Counted from the stretch's first letter, positions 29,411-40,064 are shown. The stretch is 64,000 nucleotides of DNA from Pantoea deleyi (GCF_022647325.1 NZ_CP071405.1:2852001-2916000), one strand, 5' to 3'. Notes: a model not told the origin generated them from the letters alone. Numbers and translations are program-made.

Positions 29411-30047
29411 GCTACACGCGCTGTTTGGCGGCACCTTCGATCCCATCCATTTTGGTCATCTGCGTCCGGTCGAGGCGCTGGCTCAGCAGACCGGTCTGCA
29501 GCGCGTGACGCTGCTGCCCAACAATGTGCCGCCGCACCGGCCACAGCCGGAAGCGACGGCGGCGCAGCGGGTGGCGATGCTGCGCTGCGCAATCCGCGAC
29601 CTGCCCCTGTTTGACGTCGACACCCGCGAGCTGCAGCGCGACACCCCCTCCTGGACGGTAACGACGCTGGAGAGCTGGCGCGCGGAGCGCGGTGCCACAC
29701 AGCCCCTGGGATTTATCATCGGTCAGGATTCGCTGCTGAGCCTGGCAAAATGGCATCGCTGGCAGGATCTGCTGTCACTCTGCCATCTGCTGGTCTGCCA
29801 GCGTCCCGGCTACGCGACCCGGTTCGACACGCCAGCGATGCAGCACTGGCTCGATCGCCATGTCACCCGCGATATCCGGCAGCTGCATGAACAACCCGCA
29901 GGCCATATCTGGCTGGCGGACACCCCACTCTATGATATTTCGGCGACCGAAATTCGCCGCCGTCGCCATCAGAACCAGCCCTGCGGCGATCTGCTGCCGG
30001 CGTCGGTTATCGATTATATCGACCGCGAAGGCTTATATCGCGACTGA
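29403..30047 (+). CDS. nadD: Nicotinate-nucleotide adenylyltransferase
   Basis: NadD joins nicotinate mononucleotide and ATP to give deamido-NAD in NAD synthesis. The start at 29403 ([20 protein letters not shown]) gives 214 residues. The frame is open 8 codons upstream inside holA, but the family begins here. The nucleotidyltransferase signature [12 protein letters not shown] and the C-terminal ISATEIRRR motif are both intact. It is the last gene of the leuS set; rsfS follows after 92 bases with its own promoter-like element. Confidence 0.97.
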   Translation: MSELHALFGGTFDPIHFGHLRPVEALAQQTGLQRVTLLPNNVPPHRPQPEATAAQRVAMLRCAIRDLPLFDVDTRELQRDTPSWTVTTLESWRAERGATQPLGFIIGQDSLLSLAKWHRWQDLLSLCHLLVCQRPGYATRFDTPAMQHWLDRHVTRDIRQLHEQPAGHIWLADTPLYDISATEIRRRRHQNQPCGDLLPASVIDYIDREGLYRD

Positions 30048-30058
30048 TCCAGGCATGC

Positions 30059-30064
30059 TATACT
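30059..30064 (+). promoter_or_regulatory. Probable extended -10 promoter before rsfS
   Basis: TGCTATACT combines an extended -10 TG with TATACT 12 bases after the nadD stop. The GCGCCGC discriminator follows. The -35 is weak. It would drive the rsfS-rlmH-mrdA-mrdB-rlpA group. Confidence 0.5.
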
Positions 30065-30139
30065 GCGCCGCTTAATTTTTTGGCTGCACTCTCCGGGCTT
30101 ACAGCCGGCTCGTTACTACCAGATTTCAAGGGGAACCTT

Positions 30140-30457
30140 TTGCAAGGTAAAGCACTCCAAGAGTTCGTTATTGATAAGATTGATGATCTCAAAGGCCAGG
30201 ACATTGTCACCATCGACGTTCAGGGCAAATCCAGCATCACCGACTTCATGATCATCTGCACCGGGACCTCGACGCGTCATGTGACCTCTATCGCAGAACA
30301 CGTTGAGCAGGAATCCCGTTTAGCGGGCCTGATGCCACTGGGTATCGAAGGCAAAAGCGCGGCAGACTGGGTGGTGGTCGATCTCGGTGATGTGATCGTG
30401 CATGTGATGCAGGAAGAGAGTCGCCAGCTGTATGAGCTGGAAAAACTCTGGAGCTAA
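30140..30457 (+). CDS. rsfS: Ribosomal silencing factor RsfS, TTG start
   Basis: RsfS binds ribosomal protein uL14 and blocks 30S joining to 50S during starvation. The start was set at TTG 30140, which follows AAGGGGAACC and gives 105 residues, exactly the E. coli length, beginning MQGKALQ. The frame is open 20 codons upstream from another TTG, but that part has no family match. The conserved core [15 protein letters not shown]...HV and the end [15 protein letters not shown] mark the Iojap/RsfS fold. rlmH starts 3 bases after its stop. Confidence 0.96.
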   Translation: MQGKALQEFVIDKIDDLKGQDIVTIDVQGKSSITDFMIICTGTSTRHVTSIAEHVEQESRLAGLMPLGIEGKSAADWVVVDLGDVIVHVMQEESRQLYELEKLWS

Positions 30458-30460
30458 TCG

Positions 30461-30931
30461 GTGAAACTGCAACTTGTTGCCGTCGGCACAAAAATGCCCG
30501 ACTGGGTGCAGACCGGTTTCATGGAGTATCTGCGCCGCTTCCCGAAAGATATGCCGCTTGAGCTGACCGAAGTGACCGCGGGAAAACGCGGTAAAAATGC
30601 CGACATCAGACGCATTCTTGAAAAAGAGGGCGAAGCGATGCTGGCGGCGGTCGGCAAAGGTAATCGCATCGTGACGCTGGATATTCCCGGACATCCGTGG
30701 GAAACCCCGCAGCTGGCGCAGCAGCTCGAGCGCTGGAAGCTGGATGGTCGCGATGTCAGCCTGCTGATTGGCGGGCCTGAAGGCCTGGCCCCTGCCTGCA
30801 AAGCCGCGGCAGAGCAGAGCTGGTCGCTGTCAGCATTGACGTTGCCCCATCCGCTGGTGCGCGTGCTGGTAGCGGAAAGTCTCTATCGCGCCTGGAGTGT
30901 GACGACAAATCATCCTTATCATCGTGAATGA
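30461..30931 (+). CDS. rlmH: 23S rRNA pseudouridine-1915 N3-methyltransferase RlmH, GTG start
   Basis: RlmH methylates pseudouridine 1915 in helix 69 of 23S rRNA on assembled 70S ribosomes. The 156-residue SPOUT-family protein has the knot motif LLIGGPEGL near 103-111 and the C-terminal NHPYHRE. It is one residue longer than E. coli RlmH. The start is GTG at 30461, 3 bases after rsfS. The rsfS-rlmH pair joins ribosome factors to the following cell-wall genes. Confidence 0.97.
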   Translation: MKLQLVAVGTKMPDWVQTGFMEYLRRFPKDMPLELTEVTAGKRGKNADIRRILEKEGEAMLAAVGKGNRIVTLDIPGHPWETPQLAQQLERWKLDGRDVSLLIGGPEGLAPACKAAAEQSWSLSALTLPHPLVRVLVAESLYRAWSVTTNHPYHRE

Positions 30932-30965
30932 CCGATCAGCCCACTTCAGACATGACAAGTAGCGG

Positions 30966-32870
30966 ATGAAATTACAAAGCAACGCCTTTCGCGATTACAG
31001 CGCCGAACAGAAACTCTTTGTCCGTCGGGCGTTTATCGCCTTCGTCGGCATCTTACTGCTCTCTTCAATCCTGGTGGTTAACCTTTACCATCTGCAGATC
31101 CTTCGCTTTGATGATTACAGCACCCGCTCCAACCAGAACCGCATCAAACTGGTGCCTGTCGCGCCCAGTCGCGGCATTATCTACGATCGTACCGGCACGC
31201 CGCTGGCGCTGAACCGTACCATCTATCGGGCCGAGCTGGTTCCGCAAAAAGTCGATAACCTGCAGGAGACGCTGGAAAATCTGCGGCCGATTCTCGAGCT
31301 GACGGATGATGACCTCGAGAATTTCCAGAAAGAGCGCAAACGTGCGCCGCGCTTTACCTCGATCCCGATCAAGACGGGTCTGAATGAGGTTCAGGTGGCG
31401 CGCTTTGCGGTGAATCAGTACCGCTTTCCCGGCGTGGAAGTCAGAGGCTATCAGCGCCGCTACTACCCTTATGGCGCTACGCTGACCCACGTTGTCGGCT
31501 ACGTCTCCAAGATTAACGACCGCGACGTGGCCCGCCTCGACAAAGAGGGCAAGATGGCCAACTATGCCGATACCCACGATATCGGCAAGCTCGGGATCGA
31601 AGCCTATTATGAGGATTTACTGCACGGCAAAACCGGCTTTGAAGAGGTAGAGGTCAACAACCGGGGTCGGGTGATCCGTCAGCTGCACGAGGAGTCGCCG
31701 CAGGCTGGCCGCGACATCTATCTGACTATCGACCTGAAACTGCAGCAGTATATCGAGACGCTGCTGGCGGGCAGTCGCGCGGCGGTGGTCGTCAGCGATC
31801 CGCGCACCGGTGAAATCCTCGCGATGGTTTCCACGCCCAGCTACGATGCCAACTTATTTGTTGATGGCATCTCCAGTAAGGATTACCGCGGCCTGCTGGA
31901 AGATGAAAACCGTCCGCTCTATAACCGTGCGATTCAGGCCGCCTACCCGCCCGCCTCGACGGTGAAACCTTATGTGGCCGTCTCCGCCATGAGTGCAGGC
32001 GTCATTAACCGCAATACCAGCCTGTTCGATCCCGGCTGGTGGCAGTTACCCGGCTCCGAAAAACGGTTCCGCGACTGGAAGAAATGGGGCCACGGCCGTC
32101 TGAACGTCACCAAGGCGCTCGAAGAGTCCGCCGATACCTTCTTCTATCAGGTCGCCTATGACATGGGTATCGACCGCCTGTCGGAGTGGATGAATAAATT
32201 TGGCTACGGCAGCCGCACCGGCATCGACCTGCCGCAGGAGAGTGCCGGTAACATGCCGACACGCGACTGGAAGATGAGACGCTTTAAAAAGCCGTGGTAT
32301 CAGGGTGATACCATTCCGGTGGGGATCGGCCAGGGTTACTGGACAGCCACCCCGCTGCAGATGAACAAAGCGATGATGATTCTGATCAACGACGGCGTGG
32401 TCAAAGTGCCGCACATGCTGCGGGCGACCCGCGAAGGCCGCACCCTGGTGCCCTATCGCCAGCCGCCTGAAGCGCCGATCGGCGATATCCACTCTGGCTT
32501 CTGGGAAATCGCCAAAGATGGCATGTATGGCGTGGCGAACCGGCCCAACGGTACTGCGCACAAGAGTTTTGCTGATGCGCCCTATAAAATTGCCGCCAAG
32601 TCCGGTACGGCGCAGGTCTTTGGCCTGAAAGAGAACGAAACCTATAACGCGCACAGGATTGCTGAACGATTACGCGACCATAAACTGATGACCGCGTTTG
32701 CCCCCTTTGATAAGCCTCGGGTCGCCGTGACCATTATCCTGGAAAACGGTGGCGCCGGTCCGGCTGTCGGCACCGTGATGCGCCAGATTCTGGATCACAT
32801 CATGCTGGGTGATAACAATACAGTCCTGCCGGACGCAGCACCTGTGCCGCCCGGTTATGAAGGTGAATAA
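30966..32870 (+). CDS. mrdA: Penicillin-binding protein 2, elongasome transpeptidase
   Basis: PBP2 is the class B transpeptidase of the elongation machinery and works with RodA and MreB to keep the rod shape. The 634 residues start with a short cytoplasmic end and one membrane anchor (about 22-44). A pedestal domain follows, then the transpeptidase domain with the active-site S331 in PASTVK (SxxK), the SxD-type motif in EESADTF and the KSGTA box at about 545-549. mrdB starts 2 bases after its stop, so the enzyme pair is coupled. Confidence 0.98.
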   Translation: MKLQSNAFRDYSAEQKLFVRRAFIAFVGILLLSSILVVNLYHLQILRFDDYSTRSNQNRIKLVPVAPSRGIIYDRTGTPLALNRTIYRAELVPQKVDNLQETLENLRPILELTDDDLENFQKERKRAPRFTSIPIKTGLNEVQVARFAVNQYRFPGVEVRGYQRRYYPYGATLTHVVGYVSKINDRDVARLDKEGKMANYADTHDIGKLGIEAYYEDLLHGKTGFEEVEVNNRGRVIRQLHEESPQAGRDIYLTIDLKLQQYIETLLAGSRAAVVVSDPRTGEILAMVSTPSYDANLFVDGISSKDYRGLLEDENRPLYNRAIQAAYPPASTVKPYVAVSAMSAGVINRNTSLFDPGWWQLPGSEKRFRDWKKWGHGRLNVTKALEESADTFFYQVAYDMGIDRLSEWMNKFGYGSRTGIDLPQESAGNMPTRDWKMRRFKKPWYQGDTIPVGIGQGYWTATPLQMNKAMMILINDGVVKVPHMLRATREGRTLVPYRQPPEAPIGDIHSGFWEIAKDGMYGVANRPNGTAHKSFADAPYKIAAKSGTAQVFGLKENETYNAHRIAERLRDHKLMTAFAPFDKPRVAVTIILENGGAGPAVGTVMRQILDHIMLGDNNTVLPDAAPVPPGYEGE

Positions 32871-32872
32871 AC

Positions 32873-33991
32873 ATGTCGATGCAAGATAGTCCGCAGAAAC
32901 GATCGATCTGGATGCGCATCCACATCGATCCGCTCTTTATGCTGATCATTCTCGGCCTGCTGACCTACAGCGCCGTGGTGATCTGGAGTGCCAGTGGTCA
33001 GGACCCTGGCATGATGGAGCGTAAGCTGGGCCAGATCGCGATGGGTCTGGTGATCATGATTGTGCTGGCGCAGGTGCCACCGCGCGTATACGAAGGCTGG
33101 GCGCCCTATCTCTATATCGTCTGCGTCATCCTGCTGGTGGCGGTCGATGCCTTCGGGCAGATCAGTAAAGGTGCGCAGCGCTGGCTGGATCTCGGCTTTG
33201 TCCGTTTCCAGCCCTCGGAAATCGCCAAGATTGCGGTGCCGCTGATGGTGGCACGCTTTATTAACCGTGACGTCTGCCCGCCGACGCTGAAAAACACCGG
33301 CATTGCGCTGCTGCTGATCTTTGTCCCTACCCTGCTGGTCGCCGCTCAGCCCGATCTCGGCACCTCGATTCTGGTGGCCGCCTCCGGTCTGTTTGTGCTC
33401 TTCCTCTCCGGCATGAGCTGGAAACTGATCGGCGTAGCGGTGCTGCTGGTTGCGGCCTTTATCCCGATCCTGTGGTTCTTCCTGATGCACGATTATCAGC
33501 GCGACCGCGTGATGATGCTGCTCGATCCGGAAACCGACCCGCTGGGCGCCGGGTATCACATCATCCAGTCGAAAATCGCCATCGGCTCGGGCGGACTGCG
33601 CGGCAAAGGCTGGCTGCAGGGCACCCAGTCCCAGCTGGAGTTTTTACCGGAACGTCACACCGACTTTATCTTCGCGGTTCTGGCCGAAGAGTTAGGTCTG
33701 GTGGGGGTCCTGCTGCTGCTGCTGCTTTATCTGCTGCTGATTATGCGCGGACTGGTGGTGGCGGCCCGCGCGCAGACCACCTTTGGCCGGGTCATGGCCG
33801 GGGGTTTGATGCTGATTTTATTCGTTTATGTTTTCGTTAACATTGGCATGGTTAGTGGTATCTTACCGGTGGTTGGCGTACCGCTGCCGCTGGTCAGTTA
33901 TGGCGGCTCCGCACTGATCGTGCTTATGGCGGGATTTGGCATTGTGATGTCGATCCACACTCACCGAAAAATGTTATCTAAAAGTGTCTAA
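32873..33991 (+). CDS. mrdB: Peptidoglycan glycosyltransferase RodA (MrdB)
   Basis: RodA is the SEDS-family glycan polymerase paired with PBP2. The 372-residue integral membrane protein has ten or so spans. The SEDS signature is at the C-terminal half ([23 protein letters not shown]), and the catalytic loop aspartate region lies in [17 protein letters not shown]. Two in-frame ATGs (32873 and 32879) could start it, and the protein is two residues longer than E. coli RodA if the first is used. It overlaps nothing; rlpA starts 10 bases after its stop. Confidence 0.97.
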   Translation: MSMQDSPQKRSIWMRIHIDPLFMLIILGLLTYSAVVIWSASGQDPGMMERKLGQIAMGLVIMIVLAQVPPRVYEGWAPYLYIVCVILLVAVDAFGQISKGAQRWLDLGFVRFQPSEIAKIAVPLMVARFINRDVCPPTLKNTGIALLLIFVPTLLVAAQPDLGTSILVAASGLFVLFLSGMSWKLIGVAVLLVAAFIPILWFFLMHDYQRDRVMMLLDPETDPLGAGYHIIQSKIAIGSGGLRGKGWLQGTQSQLEFLPERHTDFIFAVLAEELGLVGVLLLLLLYLLLIMRGLVVAARAQTTFGRVMAGGLMLILFVYVFVNIGMVSGILPVVGVPLPLVSYGGSALIVLMAGFGIVMSIHTHRKMLSKSV

Positions 33992-34001
33992 GAGGCTGCA
34001 G

Positions 34002-35090
34002 ATGCGTAAGGAATGGCTTGGCGTTGCACTGGCATCACTGGTTCTGGCGGCCTGTACCACGCCGGAACCCCAAAATACGGCGCCGCCGCAACCGGCTTAC
34101 AATGGACCGATCGTGGAGATCCCAGGCGTTGAGCCACGTTATGAGCCGGTCAATCCGGGCACCAGCCAGGATTACAGCGTAAACGGCAAAAATTACCGCA
34201 TCATCAAGGATCCGTCGAACTACAGCGAAATCGGCATCGCCGCCTGGTACGGTGAAGAGGCGCAGGGCAACCGCACCGCCACCGGCGAAGCCTACGATCC
34301 CGATGCGCTGACCGCCGCTCACCCTACTCTGCCGCTGCCGAGTTATGTGCGGGTCACGAACATGGCGAACGGTCGTCAGATTGTGGTGCGCGTCAACGAT
34401 CGCGGCCCCTATACGCCGGGCCGCATTATCGACCTGTCGCGGGCAGCGGGTGACCGTCTGAACATTTCCAACAATTCGCGCGTGCGGGTCGACTACATCA
34501 GCGTCGCGCCGGACGGCACGCTCTCTGGCCCCGGCACCATCGGCACCGTGGTCGCCAAACAGAGCTACTCGCTGCCGGCACGTCCGGACCTGAGCGGTGG
34601 TAACGTGATGAACGGCGGCAGCGCGGCTAACGCTGAGCCACCGGCGCAGAATGTCGATGCCATCAGCAACAGCACGCTGCAGAGCAGTGACAACATGGGT
34701 GCCCCGGTTCAGAGCAGCGGCTTCCTTGGCGCGCCTCAGCCCTTAGCGAATGGCGTGCTGGAAGGCAGTGAACCGCCTGCTGCGGCCCCTGCCGCCGTAG
34801 CCGCACCGGCGGCGGCCTCTGCCGCCAGCAGTGCGCCCGCCGCCAGCAGCGGTGAAGCCGCAGGCTATGTGGTTCAGGTGGGTGCGCTGAACGATCCGGC
34901 CCGCGCGCGTCAGATGATGAAAAGCCTGAGCCAGCGTTATGGCGTGCCCGGCAAGGTCGAAGAGGCAGGCAACAATGTCTATCGCGTCCAGCTCGGCGGC
35001 TATGCTTCCCGCGCCGAAGCGGCAGCCCTGCAACAGCGCCTGAGCAGTGAGGGGCAGACCGCCTCATTTATTACTAATACGCGTCGCTGA
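34002..35090 (+). CDS. rlpA: Septal-ring lytic transglycosylase lipoprotein RlpA
   Basis: RlpA is an outer-membrane lipoprotein of the division site. In Pseudomonas it cuts denuded glycan, and its SPOR domain binds the same material. The start at 34002 (MRKEWLG) gives 362 residues, the E. coli length, with lipobox LAAC and C18. The frame opens 6 codons earlier inside mrdB, but AGAGGCTGCAG lies just before 34002. A double-psi beta-barrel (about 80-170, ITNMAN-like region and NDRGPYTPGR) is followed by an Ala/Pro-rich linker (about 255-290) and a C-terminal SPOR domain (VVQVGALNDPARAR onward). Confidence 0.96.
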   Translation: MRKEWLGVALASLVLAACTTPEPQNTAPPQPAYNGPIVEIPGVEPRYEPVNPGTSQDYSVNGKNYRIIKDPSNYSEIGIAAWYGEEAQGNRTATGEAYDPDALTAAHPTLPLPSYVRVTNMANGRQIVVRVNDRGPYTPGRIIDLSRAAGDRLNISNNSRVRVDYISVAPDGTLSGPGTIGTVVAKQSYSLPARPDLSGGNVMNGGSAANAEPPAQNVDAISNSTLQSSDNMGAPVQSSGFLGAPQPLANGVLEGSEPPAAAPAAVAAPAAASAASSAPAASSGEAAGYVVQVGALNDPARARQMMKSLSQRYGVPGKVEEAGNNVYRVQLGGYASRAEAAALQQRLSSEGQTASFITNTRR

Positions 35091-35128
35091 ATCGTTAATC
35101 AGACCGCTGCACGTTACGTCTGCTAACA

Positions 35129-35170
35129 ACCCAATCATCACGCCCGGTGCCAGATGAACTGGCATTGGGT
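35129..35170 (+). other. Hairpin in the dacA leader
   Basis: TGCCAG (35148-35153) and CTGGCA (35159-35164) pair around ATGAA, enclosed by ACCCAAT (35129-35135) and ATTGGGT (35164-35170), which can form an alternative outer stem. It lies 53 bases before the dacA start. It could end rlpA transcripts or shape the dacA leader. Confidence 0.4.
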
Positions 35171-35222
35171 ATGATGAGTGACATTTTTTAACCTTAAACT
35201 CACGGATGTTGTAGTCCTACAC

Positions 35223-36434
35223 ATGAACACGCTGAAATCATCTCGTTTGCTGAAACGCCTGACAGTGGGATCACTGATCGCCTTCTCTCTCAGCCATGCT
35301 GCTATTGCTGATGACGTCAATCTCAAGACCATGATTCCGGGCGTACCGGACATTGATGCCGAAGCGTATGTCCTTATCGACTACAACTCGGGCAAAGTGC
35401 TGGCTGAGAAAAATGCCGATGCGCGCCGCGATCCTGCCAGTCTGACCAAGATGATGACCAGCTATGTCATTGGCCAGGCCGTAAAAGCGGGCAAAATTCA
35501 TCAGGACGATATGGTCACCGTCGGCCCGGATGCCTGGGCGACCGGTAACCCGGTGTTCAAGGGCTCCTCCCTGATGTTCCTGAAGCCAGGCGACCGCGTA
35601 CCGGTTTCTCAGCTGACCCGTGGGATCGTGCTGCAGTCCGGTAACGACGCCTGTGTTGCCATGGCGGACTACGTTGCCGGCAGCCAGGATGCGTTCGTTA
35701 ACCTGATGAACAACTACGTGAAAGCGATCGGCCTGCAGAACACCCACTTCGGCACCGTACACGGTCTGGACGCCGAAGGGCAGTACAGCTCCGCGCGCGA
35801 CATGGCGCTGATCGGTCAGGCGCTGATCCGTGACGTGCCGGATGAGTACGCCATCTACAAAGAGAAGGAATTTACCTTCAACAATATCCGTCAGATGAAC
35901 CGTAATGGTCTGCTGTGGGATACCAACCTGAACGTAGACGGCATCAAAACCGGTCACACCAACTCCGCAGGGTATAACCTGGTGGCGTCGGCGACCGAAG
36001 GCCAGATGCGCCTGATTTCTGCCGTAATGGGCGGCCATACTTTCAAAGGTCGTGAAACCGAGAGCAAGAAACTGCTTACCTGGGGCTTCCGTTTCTTCGA
36101 AACCGTTGCGCCACTGAAAGCGGGCAAAGAGTTTGCCTCTGAGCCGGTCTGGTTCGGCGATAACGACCGTGTGCAGCTGGGTGTGGAGAAAGATGCTTAC
36201 CTGACCATCCCGCGTGGCCGGATGAAAGATCTGAAAGCCAGCTATGTGCTGACCAACACGGAGCTGCATGCGCCGCTGAAGAAAAATCAGGTCGTCGGCA
36301 GCATCAACTTCCAGCTGGATGGCAAGACTATCGAACAGCGTCCGCTGGTGGTGCTGAACGAAGTGTCGGAAGGCGGCTTCTTTGGCCGTATCGTGGATTA
36401 CATCAAGCTGATGTTCCACCACTGGTTCGGTTAA
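35223..36434 (+). CDS. dacA: D-alanyl-D-alanine carboxypeptidase DacA (PBP5)
   Basis: PBP5 trims the terminal D-Ala of pentapeptides and is anchored to the periplasmic face of the inner membrane. The start at 35223 gives 403 residues, the E. coli length. The open frame extends 15 codons further up without family match. A signal peptide occupies about 1-29 (HAAIA-DD). The active motifs are S73-xx-K76 (SLTK), SGN near 139 and KTG near 242. The C-terminal amphipathic anchor is [15 protein letters not shown] strong terminator follows, with ybeD beyond. Confidence 0.98.
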   Translation: MNTLKSSRLLKRLTVGSLIAFSLSHAAIADDVNLKTMIPGVPDIDAEAYVLIDYNSGKVLAEKNADARRDPASLTKMMTSYVIGQAVKAGKIHQDDMVTVGPDAWATGNPVFKGSSLMFLKPGDRVPVSQLTRGIVLQSGNDACVAMADYVAGSQDAFVNLMNNYVKAIGLQNTHFGTVHGLDAEGQYSSARDMALIGQALIRDVPDEYAIYKEKEFTFNNIRQMNRNGLLWDTNLNVDGIKTGHTNSAGYNLVASATEGQMRLISAVMGGHTFKGRETESKKLLTWGFRFFETVAPLKAGKEFASEPVWFGDNDRVQLGVEKDAYLTIPRGRMKDLKASYVLTNTELHAPLKKNQVVGSINFQLDGKTIEQRPLVVLNEVSEGGFFGRIVDYIKLMFHHWFG

Positions 36435-36489
36435 GCCTGGCGGGTGATTGAAAAATCACCCCTTCGCCCCCATTACCAGATATTATGAT

Positions 36490-36519
36490 GCTCCCGCCCA
36501 GGCGGGAGCCTGTTTTTTA
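36490..36519 (+). terminator. Terminator between dacA and ybeD
   Basis: GCTCCCGCC / GGCGGGAGC form a 9-bp stem with a two-base loop, followed by CTG and a T6 run. It lies 16 bases before the ybeD start, so ybeD depends on readthrough or its own signal. Confidence 0.9.
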
Positions 36520-36534
36520 TGCACCGGAGAAAAT

Positions 36535-36798
36535 ATGAAAACCAAACTGAATGAACTGCTCGAATTTCCTACCCCCTTTACCTATAAAGTGATGGGTCTG
36601 GCGCAACCGGAGCTGGTTGATCAAGTGGTTGAAGTGGTGCAACGTCATGCGCCCGGCGACTACAGCCCTGAAGTCAAGCCGAGCAGCAAAGGCAACTATC
36701 ACTCCGTCAATATCACTATCACCGCCACCCATATCGAACAGGTTGAACGCCTGTATGAAGAGCTGGGTAAAATCGACATTGTGCGGATGGTTCTGTAA
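36535..36798 (+). CDS. ybeD: DUF493 family protein YbeD
   Basis: YbeD is a small cytoplasmic protein of the UPF0250/DUF493 family with a ferredoxin-like ACT-type fold and no proven function. It sits before lipB in most enterobacteria. The start at 36535 gives 87 residues ([21 protein letters not shown]), the exact E. coli length. The longer open frame upstream runs through the dacA terminator and is not coding. The C-terminus [11 protein letters not shown] is conserved. A link to lipoate metabolism is suggested only by position. Confidence 0.95.
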   Translation: MKTKLNELLEFPTPFTYKVMGLAQPELVDQVVEVVQRHAPGDYSPEVKPSSKGNYHSVNITITATHIEQVERLYEELGKIDIVRMVL

Positions 36799-36877
36799 TT
36801 GACGGGTCGGCAAGACGCCTCTGCCTGACGCATTGCCGACATTCTCCTCAGCGTATCGCCTTTAACGGACTCTCGTT

Positions 36878-37537
36878 TTGTCATCTGAAACTCTTCTCGT
36901 CCGCCAGTCAGGTCTGTGCGACTGGCAAAGCGCCTCCGACGCCATGCATGCCTACACGGACCAGCGCGACGAACACAGTCGCGATGAAATCTGGCTGGTC
37001 GAACACCCTCCAGTCTTCACCCAGGGCCAGGCGGGGAAAGCAGAGCACTTGCTGATGCCGGGTGACATTCCGGTGGTGCAGAGTGACCGTGGCGGCCAGG
37101 TCACCTATCACGGCCCTGGCCAGCAGGTGATGTACGTCCTGATCGACGTGAAACGCCGGAAGCTCGGCGTGCGTCAGCTGGTGACCATTCTGGAAGAGAC
37201 GGTCATCGCCACCCTGGCCGATTTCGGTGTCAGCGCCCGGGCGCGGGCCGATGCGCCCGGCGTCTATGTCGGCGATGAGAAGATCTGCTCCCTGGGCTTG
37301 CGTATCCGCAAAGGCTGCTCGTTTCACGGTCTGGCGCTGAATGTGGCGATGGATCTGGCGCCCTTCCTGCGCATTAATCCCTGTGGCTATGCCGGAATGA
37401 GCATGACCCAGCTAAACCATTTTCAGCCTGACGTCACCCCAGCCCAGGTTCAGGCGCCGCTGGTCAGCGCCTTCGCGCGGCTGGCAGGTTATGAAAATGT
37501 TGAATGGGTAGCCGGCGATTTGCCTGTTAAGCCTTAA
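36878..37537 (+). CDS. lipB: Octanoyltransferase LipB, TTG start
   Basis: LipB moves octanoate from acyl carrier protein to lipoyl domains, the first step of lipoate synthesis. The frame begins at TTG 36878 after a modest ACGGA site and encodes 219 residues. The catalytic lysine is in [12 protein letters not shown] and the catalytic cysteine in [10 protein letters not shown]. The [12 protein letters not shown] motif of the BPL/LplA/LipB fold is present. The C-terminal 35 residues differ from E. coli, where this end is variable. lipA follows after 169 bp. Confidence 0.96.
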   Translation: MSSETLLVRQSGLCDWQSASDAMHAYTDQRDEHSRDEIWLVEHPPVFTQGQAGKAEHLLMPGDIPVVQSDRGGQVTYHGPGQQVMYVLIDVKRRKLGVRQLVTILEETVIATLADFGVSARARADAPGVYVGDEKICSLGLRIRKGCSFHGLALNVAMDLAPFLRINPCGYAGMSMTQLNHFQPDVTPAQVQAPLVSAFARLAGYENVEWVAGDLPVKP

Positions 37538-37605
37538 CGCAGCGTGCGGATTTACAAATATGTAACTTATCTGCGCTGACGGTGGCTGCTTCGCAGGCGA
37601 TGAGA

Positions 37606-37614
37606 TGATATAAT
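37606..37614 (+). promoter_or_regulatory. Probable lipA promoter, extended -10
   Basis: TGA-TATAAT (perfect -10 at 37609-37614, with a TG one base before it) lies 93 bp upstream of lipA. The -35 is poor (CTGCTT region), as is usual for extended -10 promoters. Confidence 0.65.
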
Positions 37615-37637
37615 TTTTGCACTTTTTTCAAATAAAG

Positions 37638-37677
37638 TTGAAAGCCCCCTTCCCGGTTTGAGTGGGAAAGCTTTCAA
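37638..37677 (+). other. Long hairpin in the lipA 5' UTR
   Basis: TTGAAAGC (37638-37645) pairs with GCTTTCAA (37670-37677). Inside it, TTCCC (37650-37654) pairs with GGGAA (37664-37668), giving a two-part stem closed by GGTTTGAGT. It lies between the -10 and the lipA start and ends 29 bases before the ATG. It could protect the mRNA or adjust translation. Confidence 0.5.
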
Positions 37678-37706
37678 ATCGCAATCCGACCGGAACCTGC
37701 TGATTT

Positions 37707-38672
37707 ATGAGTAAACCAATTCAGATGGAACGCGGCGTCAAATATCGTGACGCAGACAAAATGGCGCTGATCCCGGTGAAAACCGTGGCTGTTGAACGGC
37801 AGGAGATGTTGCGTAAGCCGGAATGGATGAAAATCAAGCTGCCGGCCGACTCCAGTCGCATTCAGGGCATCAAAGCCGCAATGCGTAAAAACGGGCTGCA
37901 CTCGGTCTGTGAAGAGGCCTCCTGCCCGAACCTCGCAGAATGCTTCAACCACGGCACCGCGACGTTTATGATCCTCGGCGCCATCTGTACCCGCCGCTGC
38001 CCGTTCTGCGACGTGGCCCATGGTCGCCCTAACGCGCCGGATGCCAATGAACCTGCGAAGCTGGCACAGACCATTGCCGATATGGGTCTGCGTTATGTAG
38101 TGATCACCTCGGTTGACCGCGACGATCTGCGAGACGGCGGTGCGCAGCACTTTGCCGACTGTATCAGTGCCATCCGCGAAAAAAATCCCACCATTAAAAT
38201 CGAAACGCTGGTGCCGGACTTCCGTGGCCGTATGGATCGCGCGCTGGAAATCCTTACCGCGACGCCACCGGATGTGTTCAACCACAACCTGGAAAACGTG
38301 CCACGCGTTTACCGCCAGGTGCGTCCGGGCGCGAACTACGAGTGGTCACTGAAGCTACTTGAGCGTTTCAAAGAAGCGCATCCGGATGTCCCGACTAAAT
38401 CGGGTCTGATGGTGGGGCTGGGCGAGACCAACGCCGAAATCATCGAAGTCATGCGCGATCTGCGTCGTCATGGCGTCACCATGCTGACGCTGGGACAGTA
38501 TCTGCAGCCCAGCCGTCACCACCTGCCGGTTCAGCGCTACGTCAGCCCGGCTGAGTTCGATGAGATGAAAGAAGAGGCGATGGCGATGGGCTTTACCCAT
38601 GCCGCCTGCGGTCCGTTTGTCCGCTCCTCTTATCACGCCGACATGCAGGCGAAAGGCGAAGAAGTGAAATAA
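37707..38672 (+). CDS. lipA: Lipoyl synthase LipA
   Basis: LipA is a radical SAM enzyme that inserts two sulphur atoms into octanoyl domains made by LipB. The 321 residues match E. coli length. The auxiliary iron-sulphur cluster cysteines are in [12 protein letters not shown], and the radical SAM cysteines in CTRRCPFC. The serine ligand of the auxiliary cluster is in the C-terminal RSSYHA. The lipB-lipA order is conserved. A bidirectional terminator separates it from tatE. Confidence 0.98.
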   Translation: MSKPIQMERGVKYRDADKMALIPVKTVAVERQEMLRKPEWMKIKLPADSSRIQGIKAAMRKNGLHSVCEEASCPNLAECFNHGTATFMILGAICTRRCPFCDVAHGRPNAPDANEPAKLAQTIADMGLRYVVITSVDRDDLRDGGAQHFADCISAIREKNPTIKIETLVPDFRGRMDRALEILTATPPDVFNHNLENVPRVYRQVRPGANYEWSLKLLERFKEAHPDVPTKSGLMVGLGETNAEIIEVMRDLRRHGVTMLTLGQYLQPSRHHLPVQRYVSPAEFDEMKEEAMAMGFTHAACGPFVRSSYHADMQAKGEEVK

Positions 38673-38695
38673 GCGCCTTTACAGTGCCAGAAAAC

Positions 38696-38728
38696 AAAAA
38701 ACCAGACTTCGCGGTCTGGTTTTTTTAT
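38696..38728. terminator. Bidirectional terminator between lipA and tatE
   Basis: An A-tract, the stem ACCAGA / TCTGGT with a short GC loop region, and a T7 run form a symmetrical terminator between convergent genes. Confidence 0.85.
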
Positions 38729-38772
38729 GTGCCCGAAATAAAAAGTAACAGTTATTTGCAGCCAATAACCGA

Positions 38773-38976
38773 TTAATCTTTATGAACGACGCGTTCAGCT
38801 GGCACGTCTTCAGCTGTTGTCCGGGATGCGCTGGTATCTTCATCCTTCATGGCTTTCTTGAAGCCTTTGATGGCAGAGCCCAGATCGCCGCCCAGTGAGC
38901 GCAGCTTGTTGGTACCGAAAAGCAGTACGATAAGCGCACCGATAATCAGCAGCTTGGCAATACTGATACCTTCCAT
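38773..38976 (-). CDS. tatE: Sec-independent translocase protein TatE
   Basis: TatE is a TatA paralogue that joins the twin-arginine translocase in the inner membrane. The 67-residue protein has one N-terminal span (about 3-21, including [11 protein letters not shown]), a hinge, an amphipathic helix ([19 protein letters not shown]) and a charged tail. Its location next to lipA and separate from a tatABC operon identifies TatE rather than TatA. The ATG has AAAGGTTAA before it. Confidence 0.95.
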   Translation of the reverse strand: MEGISIAKLLIIGALIVLLFGTNKLRSLGGDLGSAIKGFKKAMKDEDTSASRTTAEDVPAERVVHKD

Positions 38977-39177
38977 ATTTAACCTTTCAACTTTATCGAA
39001 TCACGGTGACAGTTATTTACGCGCAGTTTGCCGGTGGCGACAACTGCAATCTGTAACAGAGTAAGATCGCCCGCGCCACGTCGACACAGGCAACGCTCTC
39101 ACGCATTTCCTGGCGATCCTGTCGCTGGCTTCAGGCGCGAAGAGTGTATCACCTGTTTCTGCGCCTGACAGGCTTTA

Positions 39178-39972
39178 TCACGACTCCCCGAGCTCAGGGC
39201 GCACAAAGCGCCGGTTTTCCAGCACCGGTAACATCCGGCGCGCATAGGCAACGCGTTCCGGATCGATGTCGGCAAACAAAAGTGTCGGCGATTCTGCCGC
39301 ATTCGCCACCGCCACGCCCAGCGGATCGACGACCAGGCTGTTGCCGATATTGCGCGGGCCACATTCACCTACCGCCACCATATAGCAGGTGTTCTCCAGC
39401 GCCCGGGCGCGGGTCAGCAGCGCCCAGTGCATCTCTTTCAGCGGGCCTTTAACCCAGGCGGCGGGCAGCACCAGCACGGTTGCGCCATCCAGTGCCAGCC
39501 GCCGCGCCAGCTCCGGAAAACGCACGTCATAGCAGGTCATCAGGCCGACTTTCATTCCCGCTACCTCGATCAGCGGCGGCACGGCATGGCCCGGATTGAC
39601 GCGCTGAGACTCCTGCATTGAAAAGGCATCGTAGAGATGGAGCTTTTCATAGGCGGCGATGATTTTTCCGCTGCGAATCGCCACCAGCACGTTAAGCGCT
39701 TTCTGCTGAACGGAGGGAACATGCACACTCATGATGGTAGTCAGCGCGGTGTGCAGACTGGCGTCGAGCAACCGGCTCAGAAAAGGGCCATCCAGCGGCT
39801 GCGCCGCCTGAATCACAAAATCGGGATCGCTGTTATCCCGCGCCAGCACCGCCTCAGGCAGCACCAGCAGGTCAGCATCGGCTTCCGCCGCGCGCTGCAT
39901 CAAATCCAGACAGGTCGCGGCGTTCTCCTGCCACTCGCGGCTCACCGCAAACTGCCCCAGTGCGACTTTCAT
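39178..39972 (-). CDS. ybeM: Nitrilase-family deaminated glutathione amidase (YbeM/Nit1 type)
   Basis: This carbon-nitrogen hydrolase has 264 residues. The catalytic triad is visible as E40 (LPEAV), K110 (EKLHLYDAF) and C147 (MTCYDVRFPE). The EKLHLYDAF segment and overall pattern match the Nit1/YbeM group, which hydrolyses deaminated glutathione as metabolite repair. In E. coli K-12 ybeM next to tatE is interrupted; here it is intact. The start ATG at 39972 follows GGGAGAAGCG. It is on the same strand as tatE and cspE, but it is separated from them. Confidence 0.88.
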   Translation of the reverse strand: MKVALGQFAVSREWQENAATCLDLMQRAAEADADLLVLPEAVLARDNSDPDFVIQAAQPLDGPFLSRLLDASLHTALTTIMSVHVPSVQQKALNVLVAIRSGKIIAAYEKLHLYDAFSMQESQRVNPGHAVPPLIEVAGMKVGLMTCYDVRFPELARRLALDGATVLVLPAAWVKGPLKEMHWALLTRARALENTCYMVAVGECGPRNIGNSLVVDPLGVAVANAAESPTLLFADIDPERVAYARRMLPVLENRRFVRPELGES

Positions 39973-40064
39973 TATTCGCTTCTCCCGTTGCGCCGGATTC
40001 GTGAAAGGGTGTGGCTGATCGCTGCCAGCCGCCCGCCTGTACCCCGCTGTCTCTGACTAAGGCA

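Noticed and set aside
35271-36422. 383-codon minus-strand frame opposite dacA
   Set aside because: Full overlap with PBP5, whose active-site motifs are intact; the reverse frame shows shadow-type composition.
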